Assembly (NCBI RefSeq): GCF_017487405.1
Contig: NZ_CP062222.1
Coordinates: forward strand, 1,349,001 to 1,413,000
Length of the DNA: 64,000 bases
Source of the DNA: Brevundimonas goettingensis
GTDB lineage: Bacteria > Pseudomonadota > Alphaproteobacteria > Caulobacterales > Caulobacteraceae
Direction: 5' to 3'
The stretch's first letter is position 1, and the number at the start of each line of letters is the position of its first letter. The notes below the pieces were generated by a model. It saw only the letters and a program-made list of their open reading frames with translations, had not been told where the DNA came from and did not search any database. Made by a program: the position numbers and the translations under genes. Positions 1-10,047 of this stretch are shown here, in pieces.

Positions 1-500
1 AGACCACCATCGAGATCCTGACGCCCGACTTCCTGCGCAAGGACGGGGCGGCCGAGGTGATGATCGATGCGAAGCCCGACGTCTTCAACCACAACCTCGA
101 AACCGTGCCGCGCCTCTATCTGAAGATCCGGCCCGGCGCCCGCTACTTCCACTCCCTGCGCCTGCTGCAGATGGTCAAGGAGCGCGACCCCAACCAGTTC
201 ACCAAGTCCGGCATCATGGTCGGCCTGGGCGAGACCAAGGAGGAGGTCATGCAGGTCATGGACGACATGCGCTCCGCCGGCGTCGACTTCATCACAATCG
301 GTCAGTACCTGGCCCCGACCCGCAAGCACGCGGCCATCGAGCGCTTCGTAACGCCGGAAGAGTTCAAGGCCTATGAGGCCATCGCCCGGGCCAAGGGCTT
401 CCTGATGGTCTCGTCCAGCCCCCTGACGCGCAGCTCCCACCACGCCGGCGACGACTTCGCCCGCCTGAAGGCCGCCCGCGAAGGTCAGAACAGGCGTTGA
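1..500 (+). CDS. lipA: Lipoyl synthase, C-terminal part (5' end outside window)
   Basis: The frame is already open at the left edge (codons in phase with base 3) and ends at the TGA at 498-500. The visible residues match the C-terminal half of Lip[31 protein letters not shown] and a terminal [10 protein letters not shown] segment equivalent to the RSS motif whose serine ligates the auxiliary iron-sulfur cluster. LipA is a radical-SAM enzyme that inserts two sulfurs into octanoyl groups on lipoyl domains. Its products are the lipoyl domains of pdhB and pdhC encoded a few kb downstream. The CX3CX2C SAM-cluster motif lies upstream of the window and cannot be checked. The stop overlaps the TTG start of the next gene (TTGA). 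Confidence 0.95.
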   Translation, partial: TTIEILTPDFLRKDGAAEVMIDAKPDVFNHNLETVPRLYLKIRPGARYFHSLRLLQMVKERDPNQFTKSGIMVGLGETKEEVMQVMDDMRSAGVDFITIGQYLAPTRKHAAIERFVTPEEFKAYEAIARAKGFLMVSSSPLTRSSHHAGDDFARLKAAREGQNRR

Positions 501-841
501 GTACTGACGCCGCCCCGGCCTGGAGCCTTCTGTTCCGGATCGGGCTCTTCGCGGCTTTCGCCGATGTCGCCCTGCTGACGACATTGACGGCCGGGCCTCT
601 GCCTTTGAGCGCCAACCCGGTCTGGCTGACCTATGTCGCCGTTGTGGTCGGGATCGCCCTCATCGCCCTGGTGCTGCGCAGGACCGGTCGCCTTCAGCTG
701 GCGGCTATCGTCATTGCGGCCGAGCTTGTGCCATTGGCATTCTGGTGCGTGCTGTTTATCGGCATGACCAACGGGATCGACGTTCTGGAACGGCTTTCTC
801 CCAATCCGCCGAGCGTCGCCGCTCCCCGACCGACAGACTGA
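497..841 (+). CDS. Small three-helix membrane protein, unknown function
   Basis: A 114-residue protein beginning at TTG 497, which overlaps the lipA stop by four bases and suggests translational coupling. There is no ATG in a better position. Three hydrophobic stretches near residues 10-32, 41-60 and 66-90 predict an inner-membrane protein with a short polar tail. I recognise no family motif. It sits between lipA and the RatA/COQ10-type gene, which are commonly close neighbours in alphaproteobacteria, so it may be a lineage-specific insertion in that operon. The TTG start and lack of a recognised family make the start and function uncertain; the long hydrophobic pattern and tight packing support a real gene. 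Confidence 0.7.
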   Translation: MSTDAAPAWSLLFRIGLFAAFADVALLTTLTAGPLPLSANPVWLTYVAVVVGIALIALVLRRTGRLQLAAIVIAAELVPLAFWCVLFIGMTNGIDVLERLSPNPPSVAAPRPTD

Positions 842-843
842 GT

Positions 844-1290
844 TTGGCTCTCCACCGCGTCACCCGCATCCTGCCCTACGAACCCGCCCAGCTCGCCACG
901 CTGGTGGCGGATGTGCGCGCCTATCCCGAGTTTGTGAAGTGGGTGACCTCCATGCGCGTCTGGAACGTGCGCGAGGAAGCGCCCGGCGTGACCCTGCTGG
1001 ACGCCGAGGCCCAGGTGGGCTTCTCCTTCCTGAAGGAGCGGTTCTCGACCTGGGTGCGCCATGACACCAACCTGCCGCGCGTCGAGGTCGGCCTGATCCG
1101 CGGGCCGTTCAAACATCTGAAGAACCGCTGGGACTTCCATGAGGACCCGGCCGGGACACGGCTGGAGTTCATGATCGACTTCGCCTTCAGGAGCCCGATC
1201 CTGAACGCGATGCTCCAGGCCAACTTCGATCTGGCCGTCTCCAAGCTGATCTCCAGCTTCGAGGCCGAGGCGAAACGCAGGTACGGATGA
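844..1290 (+). CDS. RatA/COQ10-type SRPBCC (START-like) protein
   Basis: A 148-residue protein from TTG 844. The frame is open further upstream, but residues from LALHRVTRILPY onward match the usual N-terminus and length of the family. The pattern YPEFVKW, then a beta-rich core and a C-terminal helix ending FEAEAKRR, is that of the COQ10/RatA SRPBCC fold. The family binds hydrophobic ligands; COQ10 relatives support ubiquinone function, while E. coli RatA was described as an inhibitor of ribosome association. In alphaproteobacteria the gene usually follows lipA, as here, which favours a respiratory or quinone role over a toxin. The stop overlaps the next start (ATGA). Confidence 0.85.
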   Translation: MALHRVTRILPYEPAQLATLVADVRAYPEFVKWVTSMRVWNVREEAPGVTLLDAEAQVGFSFLKERFSTWVRHDTNLPRVEVGLIRGPFKHLKNRWDFHEDPAGTRLEFMIDFAFRSPILNAMLQANFDLAVSKLISSFEAEAKRRYG

Positions 1291-2411
1291 CCATGGCCTT
1301 CGACTTCGACGTGACCGTGGTGGGGGCAGGGGCCGTGGGCCTCGCCTGTGGACGGGCGCTGGCGAAGCGCGGCCTGACCGTCCTGGTGCTGGAGAAGGAA
1401 GGCCATATCGGTCAGGGCGTCTCCTCGCGGAACTCCGAGGTCATCCACGGCGGCCTCTACTATCCGACCGGCTCGCTGAAGGCCCGCTTCTGCGTCGAGG
1501 GCCGTCGGGCGCTCTACGCCTTCCTCGAAAGCCACAAGATCGACTACCGCAAATGCGGCAAGCTGGTCGTGGCGACGGAGGAAGGCGAGGTCGAGCATAT
1601 CGAGCAGATATTCCAGCAGGCCAAGACCAACGGCGTCGAGGGGCTGGAGCATCTGACGGGCGCCCAGGCGCGGGCCATGGAGCCGGCCCTCAACGCACAC
1701 GCCGCCATCCTGTCGCCCGAGAGCGGCCTGTTCGCCAGCCACGACTATATGCTGGCCCTGCAGGGCGAGATCGAGGACGCGGGCGGTTCGGTCGTCCTGT
1801 CGACGCCGTTCGAGCGCGCCGAGCTCCTGCCGGGCGGCGGCTTCACGATCGTCGCCGGAGGGGAGGGCGGCGCCACCCTGACGACCCGGCTTCTGGTCAC
1901 CGCGCCGGGGCTGCAAGCCCAGCACGTCGCCGCCCTGATCGAGGGCTTCCCGGCCGACCGCATCCCGGCCGGTCATTTCGGCAAGGGCGTCTACTTCCGC
2001 CTGACGGGCAAGGCGCCGTTCGACCGGCTCATCTATCCGCCGCCCATCGCCGGGGCGCTCGGCACCCACTATCGCAAGGATCTGGGCGGTCAGGCTGTGT
2101 TCGGGCCGGACCTCGTCTATGTCGAGACCGAGGACTACTCCGTCGACCCGGCCAAGGCCGAGGAGTTCGCCCGCTACATTCGCCGCTTCTGGCCGGGCCT
2201 GCCCGACGGCGCCCTGACGCCCGACTACGCGGGCATCCGGCCCAAGCTGCATGGCCCCGGCGAGCCCCAGCCCGACTTCCAGCTGCGCGGCGCCGAGGAC
2301 CATGGCATCGACGGCCTCATGGCCCTGTTCGGCATCGAAAGCCCCGGCCTGACCAGTTCTCTCGCCATCGGCGAGGCGGTCGCGGAACGGCTGGTCGATC
2401 AGGGTTCCTGA
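1287..2411 (+). CDS. FAD-dependent oxidoreductase, L-2-hydroxyglutarate oxidase (LhgO)-like
   Basis: A 374-residue protein whose N-terminus [15 protein letters not shown] (from about residue 11) is a dinucleotide-binding GxGxxG fold followed by the acidic end of strand 2 (VLEKE). The segment [14 protein letters not shown] near residue 45 is typical of the DAO-family LhgO group, and the C-terminus [17 protein letters not shown] closes the FAD site. Members oxidise 2-hydroxy acids such as L-2-hydroxyglutarate and pass electrons to quinone; this exact substrate is inferred. ATG 1287 overlaps the upstream TGA by four bases, placing the gene in the same operon as the RatA/COQ10-type gene. A second in-frame ATG two codons later is an alternative start. 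Confidence 0.85.
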   Translation: MTMAFDFDVTVVGAGAVGLACGRALAKRGLTVLVLEKEGHIGQGVSSRNSEVIHGGLYYPTGSLKARFCVEGRRALYAFLESHKIDYRKCGKLVVATEEGEVEHIEQIFQQAKTNGVEGLEHLTGAQARAMEPALNAHAAILSPESGLFASHDYMLALQGEIEDAGGSVVLSTPFERAELLPGGGFTIVAGGEGGATLTTRLLVTAPGLQAQHVAALIEGFPADRIPAGHFGKGVYFRLTGKAPFDRLIYPPPIAGALGTHYRKDLGGQAVFGPDLVYVETEDYSVDPAKAEEFARYIRRFWPGLPDGALTPDYAGIRPKLHGPGEPQPDFQLRGAEDHGIDGLMALFGIESPGLTSSLAIGEAVAERLVDQGS

Positions 2412-2427
2412 GAGGCGAAACAGCCTC

Positions 2428-2456
2428 TTGAAACTTACGGCGGGTTCCGGCATAAG
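2428..2456 (+). promoter_or_regulatory. Candidate promoter of rpmF
   Basis: TTGAAA at 2428-2433 and CATAAG at 2451-2456 are separated by 17 bases in the gap between the oxidoreductase and rpmF, about 90 bases before the rpmF start. The resemblance to a housekeeping promoter is moderate; no start site has been mapped. Confidence 0.35.
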
Positions 2457-2547
2457 CCCCCGCTCGCAGGCGGCTCACCGATGGGCCGCCGCTTCTGTTT
2501 TTCGCGTTTCCCTTCCGGGAGCGCCGAGCCCTGAGATTGAGACGGAC

Positions 2548-2730
2548 ATGGCTGTTCCGAAGCGCAAAGTATCCCCCTCGCGTCGCAACATGCGCCGCGC
2601 CCACGACGCCCTGACCTCGAACGCCTACACCGAGGACAAGGACACGGGCGAGCTGCGCCGCTCGCACCACATCGACCTGAAGACCGGCACCTACCGCGGC
2701 CGTCAGGTTCTGACGCCCAAGGAAGACTAG
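2548..2730 (+). CDS. rpmF: 50S ribosomal protein bL32
   Basis: Sixty residues starting [13 protein letters not shown], the invariant start of bL32, so the ATG at 2548 is chosen although the frame is open further upstream. The residues [21 protein letters not shown] and the short acidic tail are as expected for alphaproteobacterial bL32. There is no cysteine, so this is the zinc-free form that lacks the CXXC pairs. The protein lies near the peptidyl-transferase region of the large subunit. The gene stands alone, with its own candidate promoter upstream and a strong terminator 43 bases after the stop. In many bacteria rpmF lies beside plsX; that arrangement is absent here. Confidence 0.97.
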   Translation: MAVPKRKVSPSRRNMRRAHDALTSNAYTEDKDTGELRRSHHIDLKTGTYRGRQVLTPKED

Positions 2731-2773
2731 TCTTTTCAGGCGCTTGGCCGCTGATGCGGCTGACCGGGAATTG

Positions 2774-2804
2774 AACGGCGCGCGATAGCCTCGCGCGCCG
2801 TTTT
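2774..2804 (+). terminator. Rho-independent terminator after rpmF
   Basis: A perfect 12-bp stem pairs 2774-2785 with 2791-2802 around a five-base loop. The stem runs straight into TTTT, so the transcript would end in a GC-rich hairpin plus U tract. Confidence 0.85.
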
Positions 2805-2843
2805 CGTGCGTTACAGTCCGGCTTCGATCCCCGGAGCCCGCCC

Positions 2844-3452
2844 ATGATTCGCCGCGCCGTCGTCCTGACTACCGTCGCCGTCCTCGCGCCCGTCGCGATC
2901 CTGGCGGCCTGTGACCGGTCGAAGCCGGCAGAGACGGCCGAGGTCGCCGTGACCCGCGCGCCCGCCGAAGAGGCCCCCGCCGATCCGAATCTGCTGACGC
3001 CCGACGGCATCGGCATGATTCGCATCGGCCAGAGCGTGGGCGAGGTCCAGGCCCTGTCCGGCATGTCCGACACCCCCATCAACGACCCGTCGGGCTGCAA
3101 CATCTTCCACCCGTCGCGCGCGCCCGTCGGTCTGGTCGTCATGGCCGAGGCGGGCCACGTCACCCGCATCAGTCTGCACGAAGGCGCGACGGTGAAGACG
3201 GCCAGGGGGTTCGGCGTCGGCTCGGAAGGCTCGGCCATCAAGGCGGCCTATGGCGGCGGCGTCATCGTCCAGCCCGCCAAATACGAACCGGCCCCGGCCC
3301 AGGACCTCTATGTCTGGGCCAGGGGCGGCTCGACCCAGTATGTCGCCGATCCCGAGGCGCGCGGCGTCCGCTACGAGGTCGGCGCCGACGGCAAGGTCGC
3401 GGCGGTCCATGCGGGCGGCCCGTCGATCCAGCTGGCCGAAAGCTGCGGCTGA
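2844..3452 (+). CDS. Putative lipoprotein, unknown function
   Basis: A 202-residue protein with a hydrophobic signal segment and a lipobox LAAC giving the lipidated Cys23, so it is probably anchored in the outer or inner membrane facing the periplasm. After a Pro/Ala/Glu-rich linker, a small globular domain begins GIGMIRIGQSVGEVQ near residue 58. This pattern recalls small secreted domains in which a conserved GIG(M)IRxG element opens the fold. One cysteine in SGCNIF and one near the C-terminus (ESCG) could form a disulfide. I do not recognise a named function. It lies alone between the rpmF terminator and eno, all on the plus strand. Confidence 0.8.
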   Translation: MIRRAVVLTTVAVLAPVAILAACDRSKPAETAEVAVTRAPAEEAPADPNLLTPDGIGMIRIGQSVGEVQALSGMSDTPINDPSGCNIFHPSRAPVGLVVMAEAGHVTRISLHEGATVKTARGFGVGSEGSAIKAAYGGGVIVQPAKYEPAPAQDLYVWARGGSTQYVADPEARGVRYEVGADGKVAAVHAGGPSIQLAESCG

Positions 3453-3488
3453 CACCGCTCTCATTCTGTCACAGCGCCGGTTCTGGGT

Positions 3489-4833
<1,345 letters not shown>

Positions 4834-4886
4834 AAAGGGAAGGGGGGGGCGCTCGCGGCCTGTCCACCGACAATCGTCGTTCCTGC

Positions 4887-4933
4887 ACAGTCCCGCGCGT
4901 CGGTCGCCCCGACACGCGGGACTGTCTGTTTTA
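4887..4933 (+). terminator. Rho-independent terminator after eno
   Basis: A long hairpin pairs ACAGTCCCGCG at 4887-4897 with CGCGGGACTGT ending at 4925. A single C/A mismatch precedes an inner GTCGG/CCGAC stem. It is followed by CTGTTTTA. Confidence 0.8.
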
Positions 4934-5083
4934 GACTGCCTGCAAGCCCGCCCATTCGCGGTTCGTCGAATCCCGGTTTCACGATTGAAACAAAGGTTAC
5001 GAACTTATGGCCAAGCTACCGTTTGTTAGGCATTTTCGGTCATGTTCAGGCAACTGTACCCACGCTCAGAAGGAGCGTTCGCT

Positions 5084-5413
5084 TTGCCCGAACGGATGAA
5101 ACCGTATTCCCTGTCCGCCTTCCTGTTGCTTTTGTTCGCCTACCTCGGCGTTCAGGCGATGACGGGTGAGCGGGGCCTGCTCAGTGGCCATGCCCGCGAC
5201 GCCCTGCTGGCCGAGCGCGAGGCCCAGCTCACCGAGCTTAGCCAGAAACGCGCCGACCTGGAGGTCCGCGCCCGCTATCTGCGAACCAATAGCCTGTCGC
5301 GCGACCTGCTCGAGGAGCGGGCCCGCGTCGTGCTCGGTTTCGCCGACCCGCGCGACTATGTGGTCCATGTTTCGGCCTCCGCGGCGCCGAGCACAAAAGT
5401 TATGGCTTCCTGA
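5084..5413 (+). CDS. FtsB/DivIC-family septum formation initiator
   Basis: A small bitopic protein with one transmembrane helix (LSAFLLLLFAYLGVQAM), a GERGLL turn just after it, and a coiled-coil region rich in Glu/Leu/Arg that ends near an RARVVLGFADP segment, as in FtsB/DivIC proteins of the division machinery. I chose TTG 5084 (109 residues) because AGAAGGAG at 5068-5075 sits eight bases upstream, ideal for ribosome binding. The ATG at 5042 (123 residues) has no such site, and the ATG at 5096 is too far from it. In alphaproteobacteria this gene commonly lies between eno and pdhA, as here. It would act in the inner membrane with FtsL and FtsQ. Confidence 0.85.
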   Translation: MPERMKPYSLSAFLLLLFAYLGVQAMTGERGLLSGHARDALLAEREAQLTELSQKRADLEVRARYLRTNSLSRDLLEERARVVLGFADPRDYVVHVSASAAPSTKVMAS

Positions 5414-5441
5414 ACTATTGTTACAGCCGGACCGGCTCGCT

Positions 5442-5471
5442 TTGCGTTATCTGATCGAAGGCTGCTAAAGC
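5442..5471 (+). promoter_or_regulatory. Weak candidate promoter of the pdh operon
   Basis: TTGCGT at 5442-5447 and GCTAAAGC at 5464-5471 resemble the Caulobacter housekeeping elements but with a 16-base gap, slightly too long. An imperfect hairpin follows at about 5494-5517 before the pdhA ribosome-binding site. Confidence 0.3.
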
Positions 5472-5539
5472 CGCTTTCCGTAACGATAAGAAGCCCTGAA
5501 GCCAGTGTGGTTCTTCGGGGTTCAGCCGGGAGATGCCGG

Positions 5540-6577
5540 ATGGCGAAAGCCCCCTCCGCTAAGACCGCCGCGAAACCCGCGGCAAAGACCGACAAGATCC
5601 CGAACACGCCCACGGCGTCGAAAGAAGATCTGCTTCGCTACTATCGCGAGATGGTGCTGATCCGCCGCTTCGAGGAGCGCGCGGGCCAACTGTACGGCAT
5701 GGGCCTGATCGGGGGCTTCTGCCACCTGTACATCGGCCAGGAAGCCGTCGCCGTCGGCGTTCAGGAGAGTGTCAAGCAAGGCCACGACAAGATCATCACC
5801 GGCTATCGCGACCACGGCCACATGCTGGCCGCCGGGATGGACCCCAAGGAAGTGATGGCCGAGCTGACCGGTCGCTCGGGCGGTTCGTCCAAGGGCAAGG
5901 GCGGCTCGATGCACATGTTCGACGTGCCGACCGGCTTTTATGGCGGTCACGGCATCGTCGGCGCCCAGGTGGCGCTCGGCACCGGCCTGGCCTTCGCCGG
6001 CAAGTACCGCGGCGATGACTCGGTCGCCTTCGTCTATTTCGGCGACGGGGCCTCGAACCAGGGCCAGGTCTACGAGAGCTTCAACATGGCCCAGCTGTGG
6101 AAGCTGCCGGCCATCTACATCATCGAGAACAACCAGTACGCCATGGGCACGAGCATCGAGCGCTCGTCGTCCACGACCGAACTCTACATGCGGGGCGCCT
6201 CGTTCGGCATCCCGGGCGAGCAGGTCGACGGCATGGACGTTCTGGCGGTCAAGGATGCGGTCGAACGCGCCGTGGCCCGGGCTCGTGCGGGCGAGGGCCC
6301 CTTCATCCTCGAGGTGAAGACCTACCGCTACCGCGGCCACTCCATGTCCGATCCGGCCAAATACCGGTCCAAGGAGGAGGTCGACGAGGTCAAGAAGACC
6401 CGCGACCCGATCGATCACGTCAAGATGCTGCTGGAGGAGGCCAAGGCCACCGAGGACGAGCTGAAGGCGATCGACAACGAGATCAAGGCCATCGTCGCCG
6501 AGGCCGTGCAGTTCGCTCAAGAGAGCCCGGAGCCGGATCCGTCCGAGCTCTATACCGACGTCTACGTAGAGGCCTGA
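5540..6577 (+). CDS. pdhA: Pyruvate dehydrogenase E1 component, alpha subunit
   Basis: A 345-residue E1-alpha of the heterotetrameric type found in mitochondria and alphaproteobacteria. The thiamine-diphosphate motif GDGASNQG near residue 168 with downstream IIENNQYAMGTS is intact. The segment YRYRGHSMSDPAKYRS near residue 260 corresponds to the mobile loop that is phosphorylated in mitochondrial E1. It decarboxylates pyruvate and passes the acetyl group to lipoyl lysine. The ATG at 5540 is preferred over the upstream in-frame ATG at 5507 because GGGAG at 5528-5532 lies seven bases before it. The N-terminal 25 residues are Ala/Lys/Pro rich. pdhB follows after three bases. Confidence 0.97.
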   Translation: MAKAPSAKTAAKPAAKTDKIPNTPTASKEDLLRYYREMVLIRRFEERAGQLYGMGLIGGFCHLYIGQEAVAVGVQESVKQGHDKIITGYRDHGHMLAAGMDPKEVMAELTGRSGGSSKGKGGSMHMFDVPTGFYGGHGIVGAQVALGTGLAFAGKYRGDDSVAFVYFGDGASNQGQVYESFNMAQLWKLPAIYIIENNQYAMGTSIERSSSTTELYMRGASFGIPGEQVDGMDVLAVKDAVERAVARARAGEGPFILEVKTYRYRGHSMSDPAKYRSKEEVDEVKKTRDPIDHVKMLLEEAKATEDELKAIDNEIKAIVAEAVQFAQESPEPDPSELYTDVYVEA

Positions 6578-6580
6578 TCC

Positions 6581-7963
6581 GTGACCGATATTCTGATGCC
6601 GGCGCTGTCCCCCACCATGGAAGAGGGCACGCTGACGAAATGGCACATCAAGGCCGGCGACACCGTCAAGGCCGGTGATGTCATCGCCGAGATCGAAACC
6701 GACAAGGCCACGATGGAAGTCGAGGCCGTCGACGAGGGCGAGGTGCTGGAAATCCTCGTGCCTGAAGGCACGGAGAACGTGAAGGTCAACGCCCTGATCG
6801 CCCGTCTGTCCGGCGACGACGCGGGCGCCAAGGCCCCGGCTGCCGCCGCGCCTGCCGCTGAAGCCGCTCCTGCTCCCGCTGAAGCGCCGCAGGAAGAGGC
6901 CGCCGAGGCCAAATCCGCCGCCGCCGCCCCGGTCGCCGCACCCAAGGGCGAACTGCGCGATCCGGAGTTCCCGGAGGGCACGAAGCTGGTCAAGACGACC
7001 GTGCGCGACGCCCTGCGCGACGCCATGGCAGAGGAAATGCGCCGCGACGAGGCCGTCTTCCTGATCGGCGAGGAAGTCGCCCAGTATCAGGGCGCCTATA
7101 AGGTCAGCCGCGAGCTTCTGCAGGAGTTCGGCGACCGCCGCGTCGTCGACACCCCGATCACCGAGCACGGCTTCGCCGGCCTGGGCGTCGGCGCCGCCAT
7201 GTCGGGCCTGAAGCCGATCGTCGAGTTCATGACGTTCAACTTCGCCATGCAGGCCATCGACCACATCATCAACTCGGCGGCCAAGACGCTGTACATGTCG
7301 GGCGGCCAGATCCGCGCGCCCATCGTGTTCCGCGGTCCGAACGGCGCCGCCAGCCGCGTCGGCGCCCAGCACAGCCAGGACTATTCCGCCTGGTACGCCC
7401 AGGTGCCCGGCCTGAAGGTCGTCGCCCCCTATGACTCGGCCGATGCCAAGGGCCTGCTCAAGGCCGCGATTCGCGACCCGAACCCCGTCGTCTTCCTCGA
7501 ACACGAGATGATGTACGGCATCGAGTTCGACGTGCCCGAGGTCGAGGACTACATCGTGCCGATCGGCAAGGCCAAGGTCCGCCGCGAGGGGACCGACGTC
7601 ACCATCACGGCCCACGCCCGCATGGTCGGCTTCGCCCTGCAGGCCGCCGAAAAGCTGGCCGAGGAAGGCATCAGCTGCGAGGTCATCGACCTGCGCACCC
7701 TGCGTCCGCTGGACCACGAGACCATCGTCGCCAGCGTCAAGAAAACCAGCCGTCTGGTCTCGGCCGAGGAAGGCTGGGGTCCGATGGGCGTCGGCGCCGA
7801 GGTCGTGGCCCGTGTCATCGAACACGCCTTCGACTACCTCGACGCCCCGCCGCTGCGGGTCCACCAGGAAGACGTGCCGCTGCCCTACGCCGCCAACCTC
7901 GAAATCCTCTCCCTGCCGGGCGTGGACAAGATCGTCGCGGCCGTGAAGGCGGTGATGGCGTGA
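6581..7963 (+). CDS. pdhB: Pyruvate dehydrogenase E1 beta subunit with N-terminal lipoyl domain
   Basis: A 460-residue protein starting at GTG 6581, three bases after pdhA. Residues 1-80 are a complete lipoyl domain with the lipoylation motif ETDKATME (Lys42). Residues about 84-128 form an Ala/Pro/Glu flexible linker. From about 130 onward is the transketolase-like E1-beta ([49 protein letters not shown]). Most bacterial E1-beta subunits lack the lipoyl domain; its presence is an established alphaproteobacterial feature. The domain is almost the same as the one in pdhC. It forms the active site together with PdhA and may carry lipoate into the complex. The stop overlaps the GTG start of the next gene. 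Confidence 0.97.
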   Translation: MTDILMPALSPTMEEGTLTKWHIKAGDTVKAGDVIAEIETDKATMEVEAVDEGEVLEILVPEGTENVKVNALIARLSGDDAGAKAPAAAAPAAEAAPAPAEAPQEEAAEAKSAAAAPVAAPKGELRDPEFPEGTKLVKTTVRDALRDAMAEEMRRDEAVFLIGEEVAQYQGAYKVSRELLQEFGDRRVVDTPITEHGFAGLGVGAAMSGLKPIVEFMTFNFAMQAIDHIINSAAKTLYMSGGQIRAPIVFRGPNGAASRVGAQHSQDYSAWYAQVPGLKVVAPYDSADAKGLLKAAIRDPNPVVFLEHEMMYGIEFDVPEVEDYIVPIGKAKVRREGTDVTITAHARMVGFALQAAEKLAEEGISCEVIDLRTLRPLDHETIVASVKKTSRLVSAEEGWGPMGVGAEVVARVIEHAFDYLDAPPLRVHQEDVPLPYAANLEILSLPGVDKIVAAVKAVMA

Positions 7964-8277
7964 GCGAACCCCTGGAAAACCTGCTGACCGTTCCGGACAG
8001 CGTGGCGGCCGATGACGGCGCCATCGAGCTGATCCGGATCTGGTGGTCCAAGGACGAGCCGGTCATGGCGGTGAAGCCCGCGTTCAGCGACCCGGCCCAG
8101 TTCGGCGAACTGCTGGCCATCGCGGCCCGCCACATGGCCCACGGCTATGCCGTGCGGCACGGACACGACGAGAAGGCGGCCTATAACCGTATTCTCCAGG
8201 GGCTCAGCGGGGTGATCAAGGCCGACAACGTCGCCACCGTCGCCGAACCCACCGCCCTGAAGGGAGGCAATGCCTGA
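7960..8277 (+). CDS. DUF5076 protein in the pyruvate dehydrogenase operon
   Basis: A 105-residue protein beginning at GTG 7960 (overlapping the pdhB TGA) and ending one base into the pdhC start, so it is locked between the two genes. It matches the DUF5076 pattern: an N-terminal strand [17 protein letters not shown], then [20 protein letters not shown] and a C-terminal helix. There is no signal peptide or transmembrane helix, so it should be cytosolic. Its function is unknown. Being translationally coupled to both subunit genes suggests an assembly, regulatory or accessory role in the complex, which is inference from context only. Confidence 0.85.
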   Translation: MSEPLENLLTVPDSVAADDGAIELIRIWWSKDEPVMAVKPAFSDPAQFGELLAIAARHMAHGYAVRHGHDEKAAYNRILQGLSGVIKADNVATVAEPTALKGGNA

Positions 8278-9557
8278 TGACCGACATCCTGATGCCTGCC
8301 CTGTCTCCCACCATGGAAGAGGGCGTCCTGGCCAAATGGCACGTCAAGGCCGGCGACGTGGTCAAGGCCGGCGACGTGATCGCCGAGATCGAGACCGACA
8401 AGGCCACGATGGAGGTCGAGGCCGTCGACGAGGGCGAGATCACCGACATCCTGGTGCCGGAAGGCACGGAGGGCGTGAAGGTCAACACCCCGATCGCCCG
8501 TCTGAAGGACGAGGGCGGCGCCGCTGTCCCCGCGCCCAAGGCTGCTCCTGCGGCTGAGGCTCCCAAGGCCGCTGCGCCCGCCGCTGCTGCTCCGGCCGCT
8601 GCCGCGCCGGCGCCCGCCGCTGCCCCCGCGCCTGCAAAGGCCGCTTCCGGCGAACGCGTCTTCTCCTCGCCGCTGGCGCGCCGTCTGGCCGCCCAGGCGG
8701 GTCTGGACCTGAAGACCATCGCCGGCACCGGCCCGCACGGCCGCGTCGTCAAGCGCGACGTCGAAGCCGCCGGCAAGGGTGGGGCCGCCAAGCCCGCTTC
8801 AGCCGCCGCTGCGCCTTCGCCGGAGTTCCGCAAGGTCCAGTCCCTGGCCCAGATGGGCATTCCGGACGGCAGCTACGACCTCATCCCGCTGGACGGCATG
8901 CGCAAGGCCATCGCCCGCCGCATGGTCGAGTCGGTGCAGCAGGTCCCGCACTTCCCCCTGACCATCGACGTCGAGATCGACGCCCTGCTGGCCGCGCGGA
9001 CCAAGGTCAACGCCCTGCTCGAGAAGTCGGGCGTCAAGGTCTCGGTCAACGACTTCGTCATCAAGGCCGCCGCCATGGCCCTGAAGGCGGTGCCGGAGGC
9101 AAACGCCAGCTACAGCCCCGAGGGCATCGCCATGCACCACCACGCCGACGTGGCGATGGCAGTGGCGATCGACGGCGGTCTGATCACCCCGATCATCTTC
9201 AAGGCCGAAACCAAGACCCTGTCGCAAATAGCTGTAGAGTCGAAGGATCTGGCCAAGCGGGCGCGCGAGCGCAAGCTGAAGCCGGAAGAGTTCCAGGGCG
9301 GCACCTTCTCGGTGTCCAACCTGGGCATGTTCGGGATCAAGCAGTTCTCCTCGATCATCAACGAGCCCCAGGGCGCGATCATGAGCGTGGGCGCGGGCGA
9401 GCAGCGTCCGGTCGTCAGGAATGGCCAGCTGGCCGTGGCGACCGTGATGACGGTCACCGTCACCTGCGATCACCGCGTGGTGGACGGCGCCACCGGCGCC
9501 CGCTTCCTGCAGGCCTTCAAGCCCCTGATCGAAGACCCCGTGACGATGCTGGCCTGA
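8277..9557 (+). CDS. pdhC: Dihydrolipoamide acetyltransferase (E2 of pyruvate dehydrogenase)
   Basis: A 426-residue E2 core protein. Its parts are one lipoyl domain (residues 1-80, Lys42 in ETDKATME), an Ala/Pro linker, a peripheral-subunit-binding domain near 128-165 ([20 protein letters not shown], then HGRVVKRDV), a second linker, and the catalytic acetyltransferase domain. That domain contains the HxxxDG motif [13 protein letters not shown] near the C-terminus. The ATG at 8277 overlaps the preceding stop by one base, and AGGGAGG at 8261-8267 is a strong ribosome-binding site. It transfers acetyl groups to CoA and forms the structural core onto which E1 and E3 bind. It is also called aceF in other organisms. 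Confidence 0.97.
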   Translation: MTDILMPALSPTMEEGVLAKWHVKAGDVVKAGDVIAEIETDKATMEVEAVDEGEITDILVPEGTEGVKVNTPIARLKDEGGAAVPAPKAAPAAEAPKAAAPAAAAPAAAAPAPAAAPAPAKAASGERVFSSPLARRLAAQAGLDLKTIAGTGPHGRVVKRDVEAAGKGGAAKPASAAAAPSPEFRKVQSLAQMGIPDGSYDLIPLDGMRKAIARRMVESVQQVPHFPLTIDVEIDALLAARTKVNALLEKSGVKVSVNDFVIKAAAMALKAVPEANASYSPEGIAMHHHADVAMAVAIDGGLITPIIFKAETKTLSQIAVESKDLAKRARERKLKPEEFQGGTFSVSNLGMFGIKQFSSIINEPQGAIMSVGAGEQRPVVRNGQLAVATVMTVTVTCDHRVVDGATGARFLQAFKPLIEDPVTMLA

Positions 9558-9565
9558 GGTCAGAC

Positions 9566-10045
9566 ATGGCCTCGGTCTATGACTTCAGCGCTGTGGCCCT
9601 CGACGGCGAGCCGGTCTCCTTCGACCGGTTTCGCGGTCAGGCCCTGCTGATCGTGAACACGGCGTCCAAATGCGGCTTCACCGGTCAGTACGCCGGTCTG
9701 GAGACGCTGCACCGCCAGTTCGCGGACCAGCCGTTCGAAGTCCTGGGCTTTCCCTGCAACCAGTTCGGCAATCAGGAGCCCGGACTGGCGGACGAGATCG
9801 CGACCTTCTGCTCGACCAACTACGAAGTGTCCTTCCCCTTGTTCGACAAGGTCGAGGTCAACGGCCCGAACCGGCATCCGCTCTACGCCTGGCTGACCAG
9901 CCAGAAGCGCGGCTTCCTCGGCTCGAAGGCCATCCGGTGGAACTTCACCAAATTCCTGACCGACCGGGAGGGAAGGGTGGTCGCCCGCTATTCCCCCCAG
10001 ACTGAACCCTCGGCGATCCAGGCCGACATAGAGAAGTTGATCTGA
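9566..10045 (+). CDS. Glutathione peroxidase family (thiol peroxidase)
   Basis: A 159-residue protein with the family signatures NTASKCGFT (peroxidatic Cys36), GFPCNQFG, and WNFTKFL near the C-terminus, providing the Cys-Gln-Trp-Asn active-site set. Cys82 in ATFCSTNYEV is placed like the resolving cysteine of thioredoxin-dependent family members, so the reductant may be thioredoxin rather than glutathione. There is no signal peptide, so it is cytosolic. It lies between pdhC and lpdA with gaps of only 8 and 2 bases, so it is co-transcribed with pyruvate dehydrogenase. This placement suggests peroxide protection of lipoyl thiols, which is an inference. Confidence 0.93.
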   Translation: MASVYDFSAVALDGEPVSFDRFRGQALLIVNTASKCGFTGQYAGLETLHRQFADQPFEVLGFPCNQFGNQEPGLADEIATFCSTNYEVSFPLFDKVEVNGPNRHPLYAWLTSQKRGFLGSKAIRWNFTKFLTDREGRVVARYSPQTEPSAIQADIEKLI

Positions 10046-10047
10046 TC

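Noticed and set aside
844..1290. Possible toxin of a toxin-antitoxin pair (RatA)
   Set aside because: No antitoxin gene is adjacent, and the lipA-proximal context fits a COQ10-like housekeeping role better.
5494..5517. Imperfect hairpin before pdhA as a riboswitch or attenuator
   Set aside because: The stem contains a wobble and a bulge, there is no T tract, and no known riboswitch core is recognisable.
5522..7864. Minus-strand open frame of 780 codons opposite pdhA-pdhB
   Set aside because: Spans two real genes in antisense; composition and lack of domain structure mark it as a shadow.
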